Source: an uncultured Campylobacter sp. (lineage in GTDB: Bacteria > Campylobacterota > Campylobacteria > Campylobacterales > Campylobacteraceae). Taken from it: a DNA stretch of 40,822 nucleotides. Each line of letters begins with the position of its first letter. The first letter of the stretch is position 1. The translations under genes and the position numbers were made by a program. The stretch spans positions 1 through 40,822 of the forward strand of contig CAMUNZ010000004.1 of assembly GCA_947090385.1 (NCBI GenBank), written 5' to 3'. This document shows positions 31,707 to 40,805 of this stretch, in pieces. A model generated the notes under the pieces. That model was not told the origin of the DNA. It did not search any database and was given only the letters and a program-made list of their open reading frames with translations.

Positions 31707-33772
31707 ATTTTTTCTATAAAATCCGACATAATTTCTTTTACATTTCCGCCAAAACTTATAGTTAATTTTGATTGATTTTTTGCCGGTTGGACGCTTAAAA
31801 CTTTTCCAATGCCAAAAATTTTATGTTTTACTAAATCAAATTTTTTATAATCTTTTTTCTCTTCAATTACAAGGCTTCCTTTGCAAAGCCCCGTTTCGCT
31901 AAGAAATCTTGATTTTGCAAATTCTTCTCTTCTACCTCTGTAAAATCTTGATTTTGCATAACTTAAAGTAAGCGATTTTTTTGCTCTTGTTATTGCCACA
32001 TAAGCAAGTCTTCTTTCTTCTTCTATATCGTTATCGCTTCCGATTAATGGGAAAAATCCCTCTTCAAGTCCGATTACAAAAACATAATCAAATTCTAATC
32101 CTTTGCTCGCATGGATGCTCATCAAATTCAGCGAATTATCGCTTATACTATCTTGATCACTTTGCAAACTAATTTCATTTAAAAAAGTTTCTAAATCAAA
32201 ATTTTCGTCTTCGTTTGTTTTATCTTTTAAAAGCGCATAAAATTCGTCGATATTTGCTATTTTGTCATTTCCATCTTGCAAATTTTCATAATAACCTTTT
32301 AAGTTTATTAATTTCTCGAATTTATCCAACATTTCGATTAAATTATCGCTATTTTTTATGTTATTTATATCTTCGCAAAATTTTTTTATAGCTTTTTGAG
32401 AATTTTGACTTAAAGCGCTTATTTCTTCAGTCAAAAGCGCTTCAAAAAGAGATATATTTTTATTTAAGGCGATTTGTTCGATTATCGAAAACATTTTATT
32501 TCCAATCCCTCTTTTTGGGCGATTTATAATGCGAAGTAAAGAAAAATCATCATTTGGATTTAAAATAATTCTTAAATATGCAATTATGTCTTTTATCTCT
32601 GCTCTTTCATAAAATTTCGTTCCGGCTACTATTTTATAAGAAATTTCTGCCTTATTTAAGCCATCTTCAAGCGATCTTGAAAGTGCATTTACTCTGTAAA
32701 GTATGGCGATATCTTTTGGTTCAACTCCATTTTTTATAAGCGCTAAAACTTTTTTTGCGATTTCAAAACTCTCATTTTGTTCATTTTCGTTATCTAAAAA
32801 TTCTATATCTTTTCCATTTTCTATTGTACTAATTAAATTTTTTCCTAATCTATTTTTGTTATGACTTATAAGTTCGTTTGCCGCTTGTAAAATTTGATTT
32901 GTCGAGCGATAATTTTTTTCCAATCTTATAACTTTTGTATCTTTAAACTCATCTTGAAAATTTAATATATTTTCTATCTTTGCGCCACGCCATCCATAAA
33001 TGCTTTGATCGTCGTCGCCAACTACGCATAAATTATCATGACAAAGGCATAATTTTTGTAAAATTTTGTATTGTAAATTATTTGTGTCTTGATATTCATC
33101 AACCATAATGTATTTATATTTGTTTGAAATTTGTGTAGCAATTTCTATATTTTCATCTAAAATTTTGTAACAAAGCACCAATAAATCGTCAAAATCAACT
33201 AAATTTTTTTCTAAAAGATAATTTTCATATTTTTCATAAATTTCGCAAATTTTTTTTTGAAAATTATAAATTTCTTGTTTTATATACATAAGTTCTGTCG
33301 ATATATTTTCTTTTGCCTCTTTTGGAGATAAAAGCGAGTTTTTGTATTTTGAAATTTCGCTATTTAAAACAGGAATTTTTAAACTATCATCATCGCCAAT
33401 AATTTGTTTTAAAATTCTTTTTTTATCGTCTATATCAATTATAGAAAATATATTTTTTCTATTTAATTTATTTATATGAAATTTTAAAAATAAAAGTCCA
33501 AATTTGTGAAAAGTGCATAAAAGTGGATTGAAATTTTTTGTTTTAATTAAACTTAAAGCTCTTTGTCTCATCTCATTTGCAGCTTTATTTGTAAAAGTTA
33601 AAGTTAAAGTATTTTGTGGCGGAATTTTGTAATTATCTATCAAATATGCAAGTCTAGAAACTATCGTTTTTGTTTTTCCGCTTCCAGCTCCTGCTAAAAT
33701 CAGCATGGGTCCGTTTTTATGTTTGACTGCTTGAAGTTGCATTTCGTTTAAATTTTCTAAGTAATTTTTCAT
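31703..33772 (-). CDS. uvrD: UvrD/PcrA/Rep-type ATP-dependent DNA helicase
   Basis: 689 residues from ATG 33772, which is preceded by GAAGAGAA; an upstream in-frame ATG 51 nt away lacks a good site. It is a superfamily 1A 3-prime to 5-prime helicase. Motif I is LAGAGSGKT, II is VDEYQDTN, III is GDDDQSIYGWRGA, then LEKNYRST, SIHASKGLEFDYVFV (V) and YVAITRAK (VI). Roles in the family are DNA repair and restart of replication; the sequence does not separate UvrD from PcrA or Rep. It is the first gene of uvrD-truB-ispE and divergent from tsaD. Confidence 0.93.
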   Translation of the reverse strand: MKNYLENLNEMQLQAVKHKNGPMLILAGAGSGKTKTIVSRLAYLIDNYKIPPQNTLTLTFTNKAANEMRQRALSLIKTKNFNPLLCTFHKFGLLFLKFHINKLNRKNIFSIIDIDDKKRILKQIIGDDDSLKIPVLNSEISKYKNSLLSPKEAKENISTELMYIKQEIYNFQKKICEIYEKYENYLLEKNLVDFDDLLVLCYKILDENIEIATQISNKYKYIMVDEYQDTNNLQYKILQKLCLCHDNLCVVGDDDQSIYGWRGAKIENILNFQDEFKDTKVIRLEKNYRSTNQILQAANELISHNKNRLGKNLISTIENGKDIEFLDNENEQNESFEIAKKVLALIKNGVEPKDIAILYRVNALSRSLEDGLNKAEISYKIVAGTKFYERAEIKDIIAYLRIILNPNDDFSLLRIINRPKRGIGNKMFSIIEQIALNKNISLFEALLTEEISALSQNSQKAIKKFCEDINNIKNSDNLIEMLDKFEKLINLKGYYENLQDGNDKIANIDEFYALLKDKTNEDENFDLETFLNEISLQSDQDSISDNSLNLMSIHASKGLEFDYVFVIGLEEGFFPLIGSDNDIEEERRLAYVAITRAKKSLTLSYAKSRFYRGRREEFAKSRFLSETGLCKGSLVIEEKKDYKKFDLVKHKIFGIGKVLSVQPAKNQSKLTISFGGNVKEIMSDFIEKI

Positions 33773-33855
33773 TATTTTCTCTTCGGTTAAATTTAAAAAA
33801 ATTTTGATTTTAACTAAAAACAAATTTTTATTTAATAAATTTATTTAAATTCGAT

Positions 33856-33861
33856 TATAAT
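33856..33861 (+). promoter_or_regulatory. -10 box for tsaD
   Basis: TATAAT within GATTATAATACG, 20 nt before the tsaD ATG; the mRNA leader would be very short. A ribosome site AGGGG lies between them. Confidence 0.5.
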
Positions 33862-33881
33862 ACGAACTTTAGGGGTATTTT

Positions 33882-34880
33882 ATGAGAAATTTAATTTTAG
33901 GCATCGAAAGTAGTTGCGATGATACAAGTTTTGCTTTAATGGACGCTAAAAACTACGATTTGGTATTTTTTGAAAAATTTTCACAAGAAAAAATTCATAG
34001 CGAATTTGGCGGCGTTGTTCCAGAAATCGCTGCTAGACTTCACACAAAAGTTTTACCAGATTTTGTAGAAAAAATTTCACCTTTTTTTGATGATATAAAA
34101 GCCGTAGCCGTAAGTAATGAGCCAGGACTTAGCGTGAGTTTGATAAGCGGTGTAAGCACAGCAAAAGCTTTAAGTATAAGTTTAAAAATTCCTTTAATTA
34201 GCGTAAATCATTTAGTCGGGCATATTTATTCTTTATTTTTAGATTGTGATTTTAAAAAGCCTCTTGGAATTTTGTTGGTAAGTGGCGGACATACTTTAGT
34301 TTTAGATATTGATAAAAATGTCGAAATTTTAGCAAGAACAAGCGATGATAGCTTTGGTGAAAGTTTTGATAAAGTGGCAAAAATGCTTGGTTTTGGATAT
34401 CCAGGCGGTGTTATTATAGAAAATTTAGCAAAAAAAGGCGAGGCAAAATTTGATTTTACAATTCCGCTTTTGCATGATAAAAGATTGGAATTTAGTTTTT
34501 CTGGTTTAAAAAATCAAGTAAGACTTAAAATAGAAAATTTAGGTCAAAATTTACAAGAAAAAGAGATTTGCGGTATCGCTGCGAGTTTTCAAAAAACTGC
34601 TATTGATCATATTTTAAATAAACTTGAAAAAATTTGTCAATCAAAAAAATGGCGCAGTTTTGGCGTCGTTGGCGGAGCAAGTGCAAATTTATGTTTAAGG
34701 CAAAATTTGCAAAATTTAGCACAAAAATTTGATTTTGATTTAAAATTTGCACCTTTGAAATTTTGCAGCGATAATGCTGCGATGATTGCAAGAGTAGGGG
34801 TTGAAAAATTTCGAAAAAATGATTTTATAGATTACAAAAATTTAGAAATTCATCCAAAATTTAACGAATTAAAGGTCTAA
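33882..34880 (+). CDS. tsaD: tRNA threonylcarbamoyladenosine synthase TsaD
   Basis: 332 residues. It transfers threonylcarbamoyl to A37 of ANN-reading tRNAs, with TsaB and TsaE. The ASKHA fold start LGIESSCDDTSFAL, the metal-binding HLVGH pair, VSGGHT, FSFSGLKNQVR and the C-terminal CSDNAAMIA with the metal-ligand Asp are all present. It is monocistronic, with its own promoter. Its stop codon lies in a palindromic terminator shared with the convergent RND gene. Confidence 0.97.
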   Translation: MRNLILGIESSCDDTSFALMDAKNYDLVFFEKFSQEKIHSEFGGVVPEIAARLHTKVLPDFVEKISPFFDDIKAVAVSNEPGLSVSLISGVSTAKALSISLKIPLISVNHLVGHIYSLFLDCDFKKPLGILLVSGGHTLVLDIDKNVEILARTSDDSFGESFDKVAKMLGFGYPGGVIIENLAKKGEAKFDFTIPLLHDKRLEFSFSGLKNQVRLKIENLGQNLQEKEICGIAASFQKTAIDHILNKLEKICQSKKWRSFGVVGGASANLCLRQNLQNLAQKFDFDLKFAPLKFCSDNAAMIARVGVEKFRKNDFIDYKNLEIHPKFNELKV

Positions 34881-34896
34881 AATTTAGACCTTTTTT
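34871..34896. terminator. Terminator shared by tsaD and the RND gene
   Basis: AAAGGTCTAAA at 34871-34881 and TTTAGACCTTT at 34883-34893 are perfect inverted arms around one base, then further T. Both the tsaD TAA (34878-34880) and the opposite-strand TAA (34884-34886) lie inside it. The T run is strong on the plus side and weak on the minus side. Confidence 0.8.
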
Positions 34897-37301
34897 GTAA
34901 AAGTAAGGATAAAACAAGCAAGTAAAATTAAAGTTGCCATAAGCATCAAAAATATAACTAAATTTGTAAAAATTCCAAAATATATAGTTGGCCAAAAATT
35001 ACTTAAAATCATAACGCCAAAACCCATAAAAATTGCAAAAGATGTAAAATACATCGCATATCCGATACTTGCGTGAGAGGCTTGAATTGCCGAAATTTTA
35101 TCTTTTGTGCGAAGTTCAATTTTATAGCGATAAATGTAATGGATTATATTATCCACGCCGATTCCTATGCTAATTGAGGCTATAGTTATACTCATAATGT
35201 CAAGTGGAATGTCTAAAAATCCCATAATCCCAAAAACTACAATCAAAGGGGCGATGTTTGTCATAATGGCGATTATCGCGTATTTTAAACTTTTGAAAAT
35301 ATAAATAAAAGTTAAAAATAAAGCTAAAATCACAAGTGAAAATGATGAAATTTGCGAACTTATAAGACTTTGAAGGACGTTATTATAAAGGCTCATAATT
35401 CCGCTTACTTCTACTTTTACATCATCGTTTTTTAAAATTTCATTTAGATTTTTTTCTAAATCAAGCAAAAACTGATTTCTGCGCAAATTTTTATCGCTAT
35501 CTTGAATGCGAACAACAAAATGAATTTCCCTATTTTCCGCGTTTATGTATGGGTTTATCACGATATCTTTATAGTTTTGTGGCAAATTTGAAAAAAGCAC
35601 GCTTAAAGCAAAATCATCCAACTCTTTTTGATCGTTTAAAATTTTCCCGATTTTTAAAAATGTATCGATTCCTGTGACGTTTCCGACAAATTTTTGTGAT
35701 CTTAAGAAATCGCCGACTTTATAAGCTATGCGGACTTTTTGAGAATTTAGCCAATATTTTTTATCATTTTCTTCTTCTAAAAATTCCGCTTCAAATTCGT
35801 CCAAATTTTCTAAATTTTGTTTTGCATTTTGTGGAAATTTTATAATTACATCAAAAGGAATTGTCCCGCCTAATTTTTTATCGATTATTACCATTCCTTT
35901 ATAAATTTCGGTTTTTTCTTTGAAATATCCTATAAAACTGTTTTCGATTTTTAAATAATTCATCCCAAAAAGTCCAAAAATCATCAAAAAAGCTGTTACA
36001 AAATAAATTTTATTTGTGTGATTTATGGCAAAATTTGCACAAATTTGAGTAAATCTAAAGCTATTTTCAAAATTTCTTCTTGGTTCAATCTTTTTTAACA
36101 AACTCATAACGTTTGCAAAAATTACAAATGCAACTATAAGCGAGAAAGATATCGCTACACTCATCATAATTCCTAGCATAACAACTGGCAAAATATCGCA
36201 AGTAGTAAGTGATAAAAAGCCGATTACAGTTGTAAAAATAGCATAATAGCAAGGATTTATTCTATCTTTTAGCGTTGCGTAAATGATTTGCTTTTGATTC
36301 CAAGATTTTCGCAAACTTACTCGTTCTCTATATCCAACGATAAGATGTATCACTACAGACATCGTTATTATAAGTTGCAAAGCTATGAAATTTGAGCTAA
36401 CAACTGTGATTTCAAATCCTAAAAATCCAAAAATTCCAGTTGCAAAAATCACGCTTACAAAACAAATCAAAGCCGGCAAAACTACAAAACGAAATTGTCT
36501 AAAAAATAGCCATAAACAAAGCAATAAAAGCACCAAAGTAGCCACACCATAAGTAGCAAGATCGTTTTTTACGAAATTTACCATGTCGTCGCTAATCATA
36601 TTTAATCCGCCTAAAAATAACTCATTTTGCGAGTTATATTTGTTTAAAATTTCTCTGATTTTTAAAATTTGATTATGCTCTTTTTCTCTTATGCTATCGC
36701 GATAAATTTTTAGATTTTCTTCGGCGATTTTTAACTCTTTTGAATTGTTAAGTTTAGCTAATTCGTTACGTTTTGTTAAAAGTTTGTTGTATTTTAAATC
36801 TGGTTTTAGATTTATCAAAATCGAAGTTGTATCTAAATTTTTGCTTACTAGATTTTCTTTATATAAAGGCGAATTTTTAAACTCATCTCTTGCTTTTTTC
36901 AAATCTACGTTTTTGCTTAAAATCGTTGGAAATTCAATCTTATATAAATCAAATTTTTTATTTTCAAAAAGTGGAACGTTTGTGATATTCGTAACATTTT
37001 TAACAAAATCTAATTTTTCAAACTCTTTTTGCAAATTTTGTATCAAAGATAAAGAATTTTTGTCTAAAATATCTGCACTTTTTGGTGAAAAAGCTACAAC
37101 TAAAAAATTTGGAGTTTTGTAAATTTGCGCATTTTTTCGCCAAATTTCAAGCCCTTTATCATTTTTTAGCATCAACGATTCTGTTGAAGCATCAATTGCT
37201 AATTTTTGTGAATAAAAAGCTAAAAATATCGTAAAAATAGCGATTATAAAAAGTGAGATTTTTGGAAAAATTACCAAAAATCTAAAAATTCTACTTATCA
37301 T
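34884..37301 (-). CDS. RND-superfamily (MMPL-type) lipid exporter permease
   Basis: 805 residues with the two-fold MMPL/RND layout: one transmembrane helix, a periplasmic loop and a five-helix bundle in each half, about 12 helices in total. The first half has a helix at residues 10-30 and a long loop to about 230; the second half repeats this from about 410. IASISIGIGVDNIIHYIYRY in the second half matches the conserved helix-4 Asp region of such permeases. It overlaps mlaC by 11 nt and ends the dapB-purF-mlaA-mlaC-RND run. The pairing with MlaA and MlaC points to phospholipid or other hydrophobic cargo; direction and substrate are inference. Similar trios are known in Campylobacter. Confidence 0.85.
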   Translation of the reverse strand: MISRIFRFLVIFPKISLFIIAIFTIFLAFYSQKLAIDASTESLMLKNDKGLEIWRKNAQIYKTPNFLVVAFSPKSADILDKNSLSLIQNLQKEFEKLDFVKNVTNITNVPLFENKKFDLYKIEFPTILSKNVDLKKARDEFKNSPLYKENLVSKNLDTTSILINLKPDLKYNKLLTKRNELAKLNNSKELKIAEENLKIYRDSIREKEHNQILKIREILNKYNSQNELFLGGLNMISDDMVNFVKNDLATYGVATLVLLLLCLWLFFRQFRFVVLPALICFVSVIFATGIFGFLGFEITVVSSNFIALQLIITMSVVIHLIVGYRERVSLRKSWNQKQIIYATLKDRINPCYYAIFTTVIGFLSLTTCDILPVVMLGIMMSVAISFSLIVAFVIFANVMSLLKKIEPRRNFENSFRFTQICANFAINHTNKIYFVTAFLMIFGLFGMNYLKIENSFIGYFKEKTEIYKGMVIIDKKLGGTIPFDVIIKFPQNAKQNLENLDEFEAEFLEEENDKKYWLNSQKVRIAYKVGDFLRSQKFVGNVTGIDTFLKIGKILNDQKELDDFALSVLFSNLPQNYKDIVINPYINAENREIHFVVRIQDSDKNLRRNQFLLDLEKNLNEILKNDDVKVEVSGIMSLYNNVLQSLISSQISSFSLVILALFLTFIYIFKSLKYAIIAIMTNIAPLIVVFGIMGFLDIPLDIMSITIASISIGIGVDNIIHYIYRYKIELRTKDKISAIQASHASIGYAMYFTSFAIFMGFGVMILSNFWPTIYFGIFTNLVIFLMLMATLILLACFILTFTKKV

Positions 37302-37869
37302 CAGGAAGTTTTGTTTCTTGCAATTTTTTGATCAATTCGTCAAATGTGCCATTTTCTAAAATATCACCAAATTGTGATCTGTAAGCTTGAACTATGCTAA
37401 CTCCTAAAACATCGACATCGTAGATTAACCAATTATCTTGTTTTGGATAAAATTTAAAAATTATCGGATAAGATTTTCCTTTGCTTAAAATTTCTGTTTT
37501 TAAATTTGCTCTGTTTTGTTTTGGAAATTCTAGATCTAAAATTTTGATAGTTTGATCTGTATATCCTTTAAGCTTATTTGTAAATGAAATTTTAAGTTGT
37601 TTTTCGTAAGCTTTGTCAAATTTCGCTTTTTCATCGTCTTTTAGTGTTTTATAGCGTTTAGAAAGCGAAATTTTTGCCATTTGTTTATAATCAAAAATAT
37701 CATCAAAAATTTCAAATAATTTTTGTGGTTTTTGTGAATCTGTGATTGCTTTATTTTGTATGATTTGTACAGCTTGATTTAAATTTTGACTCATAACAGA
37801 TTTGATTTCATCTTTATTTAAACCAAAGCATAAGCTAAAAAAAGCAAACAATATAAAAATTTTTTTCAT
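37291..37869 (-). CDS. mlaC: MlaC-family periplasmic phospholipid-binding protein
   Basis: 192 residues. A signal peptide (MKKIFILFAFFSLCFG) is probably cleaved after residue 16. The body fits MlaC/Ttg2D: FDYKQMAKISLSKRY, a helical lipid-cradle region, and NWLIYDVDVLGVSIVQAYRS followed by FGDIL near the C-terminus. MlaC carries phospholipid across the periplasm between MlaA and an inner-membrane complex. It starts 3 nt after mlaA and overlaps the RND gene by 11 nt, so the three are probably made together. Confidence 0.9.
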   Translation of the reverse strand: MKKIFILFAFFSLCFGLNKDEIKSVMSQNLNQAVQIIQNKAITDSQKPQKLFEIFDDIFDYKQMAKISLSKRYKTLKDDEKAKFDKAYEKQLKISFTNKLKGYTDQTIKILDLEFPKQNRANLKTEILSKGKSYPIIFKFYPKQDNWLIYDVDVLGVSIVQAYRSQFGDILENGTFDELIKKLQETKLPDDK

Positions 37870-37872
37870 TTT

Positions 37873-38562
37873 TTATTCCTTTATTAAAAATTCTCTTCTT
37901 TGTTCGTAAGCATCGCGAATTAACGAATATAAATCTACACTATCTCTTGTAAAATTCACATAAGAATCTGGATCGAGCGAAAGTTCGTTTAATTTATCGT
38001 ATAAATTTAAAGTTGTTGGCAAATACCAAGGATTGTTTATATAATTTATCGGTTGTGCGTAATAATCTCCAACTAATCCAAAACTATCTCTTAAATTTGA
38101 TTGCCCAAGAAATGGATAAACGATCGGCGCTCCGCTTTTTATCCCCCAAAACCCAAGAGTTTGCCCAAAATCTTCATCATATTTTTTTATATTCATAGCA
38201 GTTGCGATATCGAAAAATCCAGCAAATCCTATTGTTGAATTTATTAAAAATCTGCCAACTTCACTAGAAGCTTGCGCAAATTTTCCTTGCAAAACGTTGT
38301 TTATAAAACGCATTGGAAATTTTATGTTATAAAACGCATTATAAATTCCTTCTTGCGCGATATTTGGCATGACAAAATCATATCCTTTTGTGAAATTTGT
38401 AAAAATTTTTGCATATATAAAATCGTTAAAATTTGTCATGATTTTGTTGTATTTTATAAATGGATCTGAAATTTCTGTTTTTTTATATTCATCTTCAAAA
38501 TCGTCAAATTCAGCACAAAATGCGATATTTAAAATAAAAAATATTAAAATAATTTTTTTCAA
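37873..38562 (-). CDS. mlaA: MlaA (VacJ) outer-membrane phospholipid-removal protein
   Basis: 229 residues. The VacJ/MlaA core is clear: GRFLINSTIGFAGFFDIA, then EDFGQTLGFWGIKSGAPIVY and PFLGQSNLRDSFG. MlaA forms a ring in the inner leaflet of the outer membrane and removes misplaced phospholipid. The N-terminal signal is hydrophobic and ends IAFC-AEFD, but Phe before Cys16 is not a normal lipobox residue, so lipidation is uncertain. It lies 10 nt after purF and 3 nt before mlaC on the same strand. Confidence 0.92.
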   Translation of the reverse strand: MKKIILIFFILNIAFCAEFDDFEDEYKKTEISDPFIKYNKIMTNFNDFIYAKIFTNFTKGYDFVMPNIAQEGIYNAFYNIKFPMRFINNVLQGKFAQASSEVGRFLINSTIGFAGFFDIATAMNIKKYDEDFGQTLGFWGIKSGAPIVYPFLGQSNLRDSFGLVGDYYAQPINYINNPWYLPTTLNLYDKLNELSLDPDSYVNFTRDSVDLYSLIRDAYEQRREFLIKE

Positions 38563-38572
38563 AATTTAGCCT

Positions 38573-39913
38573 TTATTTTGCAAAATAGTTTCCATCAAAA
38601 CTATCAAGCGAATAATTTCTTTCATCGCCGATAGCTTTTTTAAGTTCGCAAATACTTAAAAATTCCAAACTATCAGCACCGATATATTTACAAATTTCAT
38701 CAGTTTTCATATTTGCAGAGATTAATTCTGTAAAACTTGGTGTGTCTATGCCATATTTACAAGGAAATTTTATCTGCGGACTTGAAATTCTCATGTGAAT
38801 TTCTTTTACTCCTGCTTTTCGTAAAAGTTCAACTATTTTTTTGCTAGTTGTGCCTCTTACAATTGAATCATCTACAACTACGACTTTTTTGTCTTCTAAA
38901 ATTTTATGCATTGGGTTTAATTTTAATTTGACTTTTAAATTTCTCATTTCTTGTGTCGGTTCGATAAAAGTTCGCCCGACATAATGATTTCTTGTAATTA
39001 GCATCTCAAAAGGAATTTTGCTTTCTTGCGAATAACCAAGCGCTGCAGGGACACCGCTATCTGGCACAGGAATTACAAAATCTGCATTTACTTTGCTTTT
39101 TTGAGCTAAAATTTTGCCCAAATTTTTACGCACTTCATAAACGCTTTTTCCTTCTATAACGCTATCTGGCCTTGCAAAATATATATATTCAAACGCGCAA
39201 ATTCTAGGATCTACTTTGTCAAAAAGTTTAATTGATTTAAACTCATTTTTTCTATCTTCGAAAATAAGCATTTCGCCAGGTTTTACATCGCGGATAAATT
39301 TTGCTCCAACTAAATCAAAAGCGCAAGTTTCGCTCGCTATCATATAACCGCCGTCTTCTAATCTAGCAAGACTTAACGGACGAATTCCATAAGGATCTCG
39401 AATGACAAAAATTTTGTTTATGCTTAAAATCAATAAACAATAAGCCCCGACGCATTTTTTTACAGCTTCTATAATTCTATCTTGCAAATGCTCTTGTTTG
39501 CTTCTTGAAATTAAATGTAAAATATTTTCTGTGTCCATGTTTGATTGAAAAATCGCGCCTTCTTCAATCAATTTTTTGCGAATTTCATTTTTATTTACTA
39601 AATTTCCATTATGAGCGATTGAAATTTCACCTAAATTATACTTTGCCATAACTGGCTGAGAATCTTGCAAACTATCGCTTCCAGCGGTTGAATAACGATT
39701 GTGTCCGATTGCAATATATCCTTTTAAAGATTGGATTTTTTGATTTAAAAAAACTTCGCTTACAAGTCCAGTGCCTTTTATAGTTTTTATATGATGATTG
39801 TCGCTTACACTAATTCCGCTTGCTTCTTGCCCTCGATGTTGAGTTGCAAAAAGCCCGTAATAAGCTATTTTAGCTGCATTCTTTGAATTTATAACTCCAA
39901 TAACAGAACACAT
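38573..39913 (-). CDS. purF: Amidophosphoribosyltransferase
   Basis: 446 residues. PurF makes phosphoribosylamine from PRPP and glutamine, the first step of purine synthesis. The nucleophile Cys2 follows the initiator Met directly (MCSVIGV), so no propeptide is removed. The N-terminal Ntn glutaminase domain carries QHRGQEASG; the PRTase domain has the PRPP loop VVVVDDSIVRGTT. The C-terminal segment that holds two iron-sulfur Cys in the Bacillus enzyme reads YSLDSFDGNYF, with Ser at those places, so no cluster is expected. Its ATG abuts the dapB stop codon directly. Confidence 0.97.
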   Translation of the reverse strand: MCSVIGVINSKNAAKIAYYGLFATQHRGQEASGISVSDNHHIKTIKGTGLVSEVFLNQKIQSLKGYIAIGHNRYSTAGSDSLQDSQPVMAKYNLGEISIAHNGNLVNKNEIRKKLIEEGAIFQSNMDTENILHLISRSKQEHLQDRIIEAVKKCVGAYCLLILSINKIFVIRDPYGIRPLSLARLEDGGYMIASETCAFDLVGAKFIRDVKPGEMLIFEDRKNEFKSIKLFDKVDPRICAFEYIYFARPDSVIEGKSVYEVRKNLGKILAQKSKVNADFVIPVPDSGVPAALGYSQESKIPFEMLITRNHYVGRTFIEPTQEMRNLKVKLKLNPMHKILEDKKVVVVDDSIVRGTTSKKIVELLRKAGVKEIHMRISSPQIKFPCKYGIDTPSFTELISANMKTDEICKYIGADSLEFLSICELKKAIGDERNYSLDSFDGNYFAK

Positions 39914-40678
39914 TTAAAATCCCAAACAATCATTTATATTATATCGCCCATTTTTTTTATCGCTTAAAAAAAATGCTGCTTTTATTGCTCCATTTGCAAA
40001 TGTAGCTCTTGAAGTTGCTGTGTGATTCAACTCGATAAATTCGCCGTCATTATAAAAGCCAACTCTATGGCTACCGACTATATCTCCGCCTCTTAAACTC
40101 ATCACGGCGATTTCATCTTTTTTTCTTTCGCCAATCAATCCTTCTCGTCCGCAAATCATAACATCTTTTAAATTTAAATTCCTCGCATTTGCTGCACTTT
40201 TTGCTAAACTCAAAGCCGTTCCGCTTGGTGCATCTTTTTTAGATTTGTGATGCATTTCTACTATTTCGCAATCAAAATCTCTTAAACTTTTTGCTGAAAT
40301 TTCTACTAATTTATTTAAAATTGCAATTCCAAGACTCATGTTGCTCGATTGTAAAATTGCCATTTTTTTGGCACATTCGTTTATCAATTTTTCTCCATCT
40401 TCGCCAAGAGCAGTTGTACCGATAACTAAATTTTTGGGATTATTTTTAGCAAATTCTAAAAGTTTCAAAGTAGCATTTTTTATCGTAAAATCTATAACTA
40501 CATCACAGTTTTGAAAAAGCGTTTTTAAATCGTCTGTTACGATTATGCCGTTTGTGTCGAAATCTAGCGGTTCAATCGTAAAAAGCACGTTTGCTTTTAT
40601 GTTTTTATAATCTTTTAAACAATTAAAAATCATCTTTCCCATTTTTCCAGAAGAGCCATAAATTCCAATATTTATCAT
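39914..40678 (-). CDS. dapB: 4-hydroxy-tetrahydrodipicolinate reductase
   Basis: 254 residues from ATG 40678, which has AAGGGG before it; an in-frame ATG 45 nt upstream lacks a good site. DapB reduces HTPA with NAD(P)H in lysine and diaminopimelate synthesis, feeding peptidoglycan. The nucleotide-binding GSSGKMG lies near the N-terminus and the catalytic EMHHKSKKDAPSGTAL in the middle; GTTAL is also present. It is the first gene of the dapB-purF-mlaA-mlaC-RND run. Confidence 0.97.
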   Translation of the reverse strand: MINIGIYGSSGKMGKMIFNCLKDYKNIKANVLFTIEPLDFDTNGIIVTDDLKTLFQNCDVVIDFTIKNATLKLLEFAKNNPKNLVIGTTALGEDGEKLINECAKKMAILQSSNMSLGIAILNKLVEISAKSLRDFDCEIVEMHHKSKKDAPSGTALSLAKSAANARNLNLKDVMICGREGLIGERKKDEIAVMSLRGGDIVGSHRVGFYNDGEFIELNHTATSRATFANGAIKAAFFLSDKKNGRYNINDCLGF

Positions 40679-40743
40679 AATAATCCCCTTGATTTTTAAA
40701 AATAAAAACAGCGATTTTAGCAAACTAAGATTAATAATTTATT

Positions 40744-40762
40744 TTGTATTTAAAAAATACAA
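40744..40762. repeat. Inverted repeat upstream of dapB and the next gene
   Basis: TTGTATT and AATACAA separated by five bases (TAAAA), in the divergent region between dapB and the gene starting at 40806. TAAAAT-like -10 candidates follow it. It may be an operator or a chance AT-rich repeat. Confidence 0.35.
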
Positions 40763-40805
40763 GTAAAATGTAATTTAAAATGTACTTTGAAAGGAATTTT
40801 GCAAA

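Noticed and set aside
38573..39913. PurF defect because of missing iron-sulfur Cys
   Set aside because: E. coli-type PurF enzymes also work without a cluster or propeptide, so this is a subtype and not damage.
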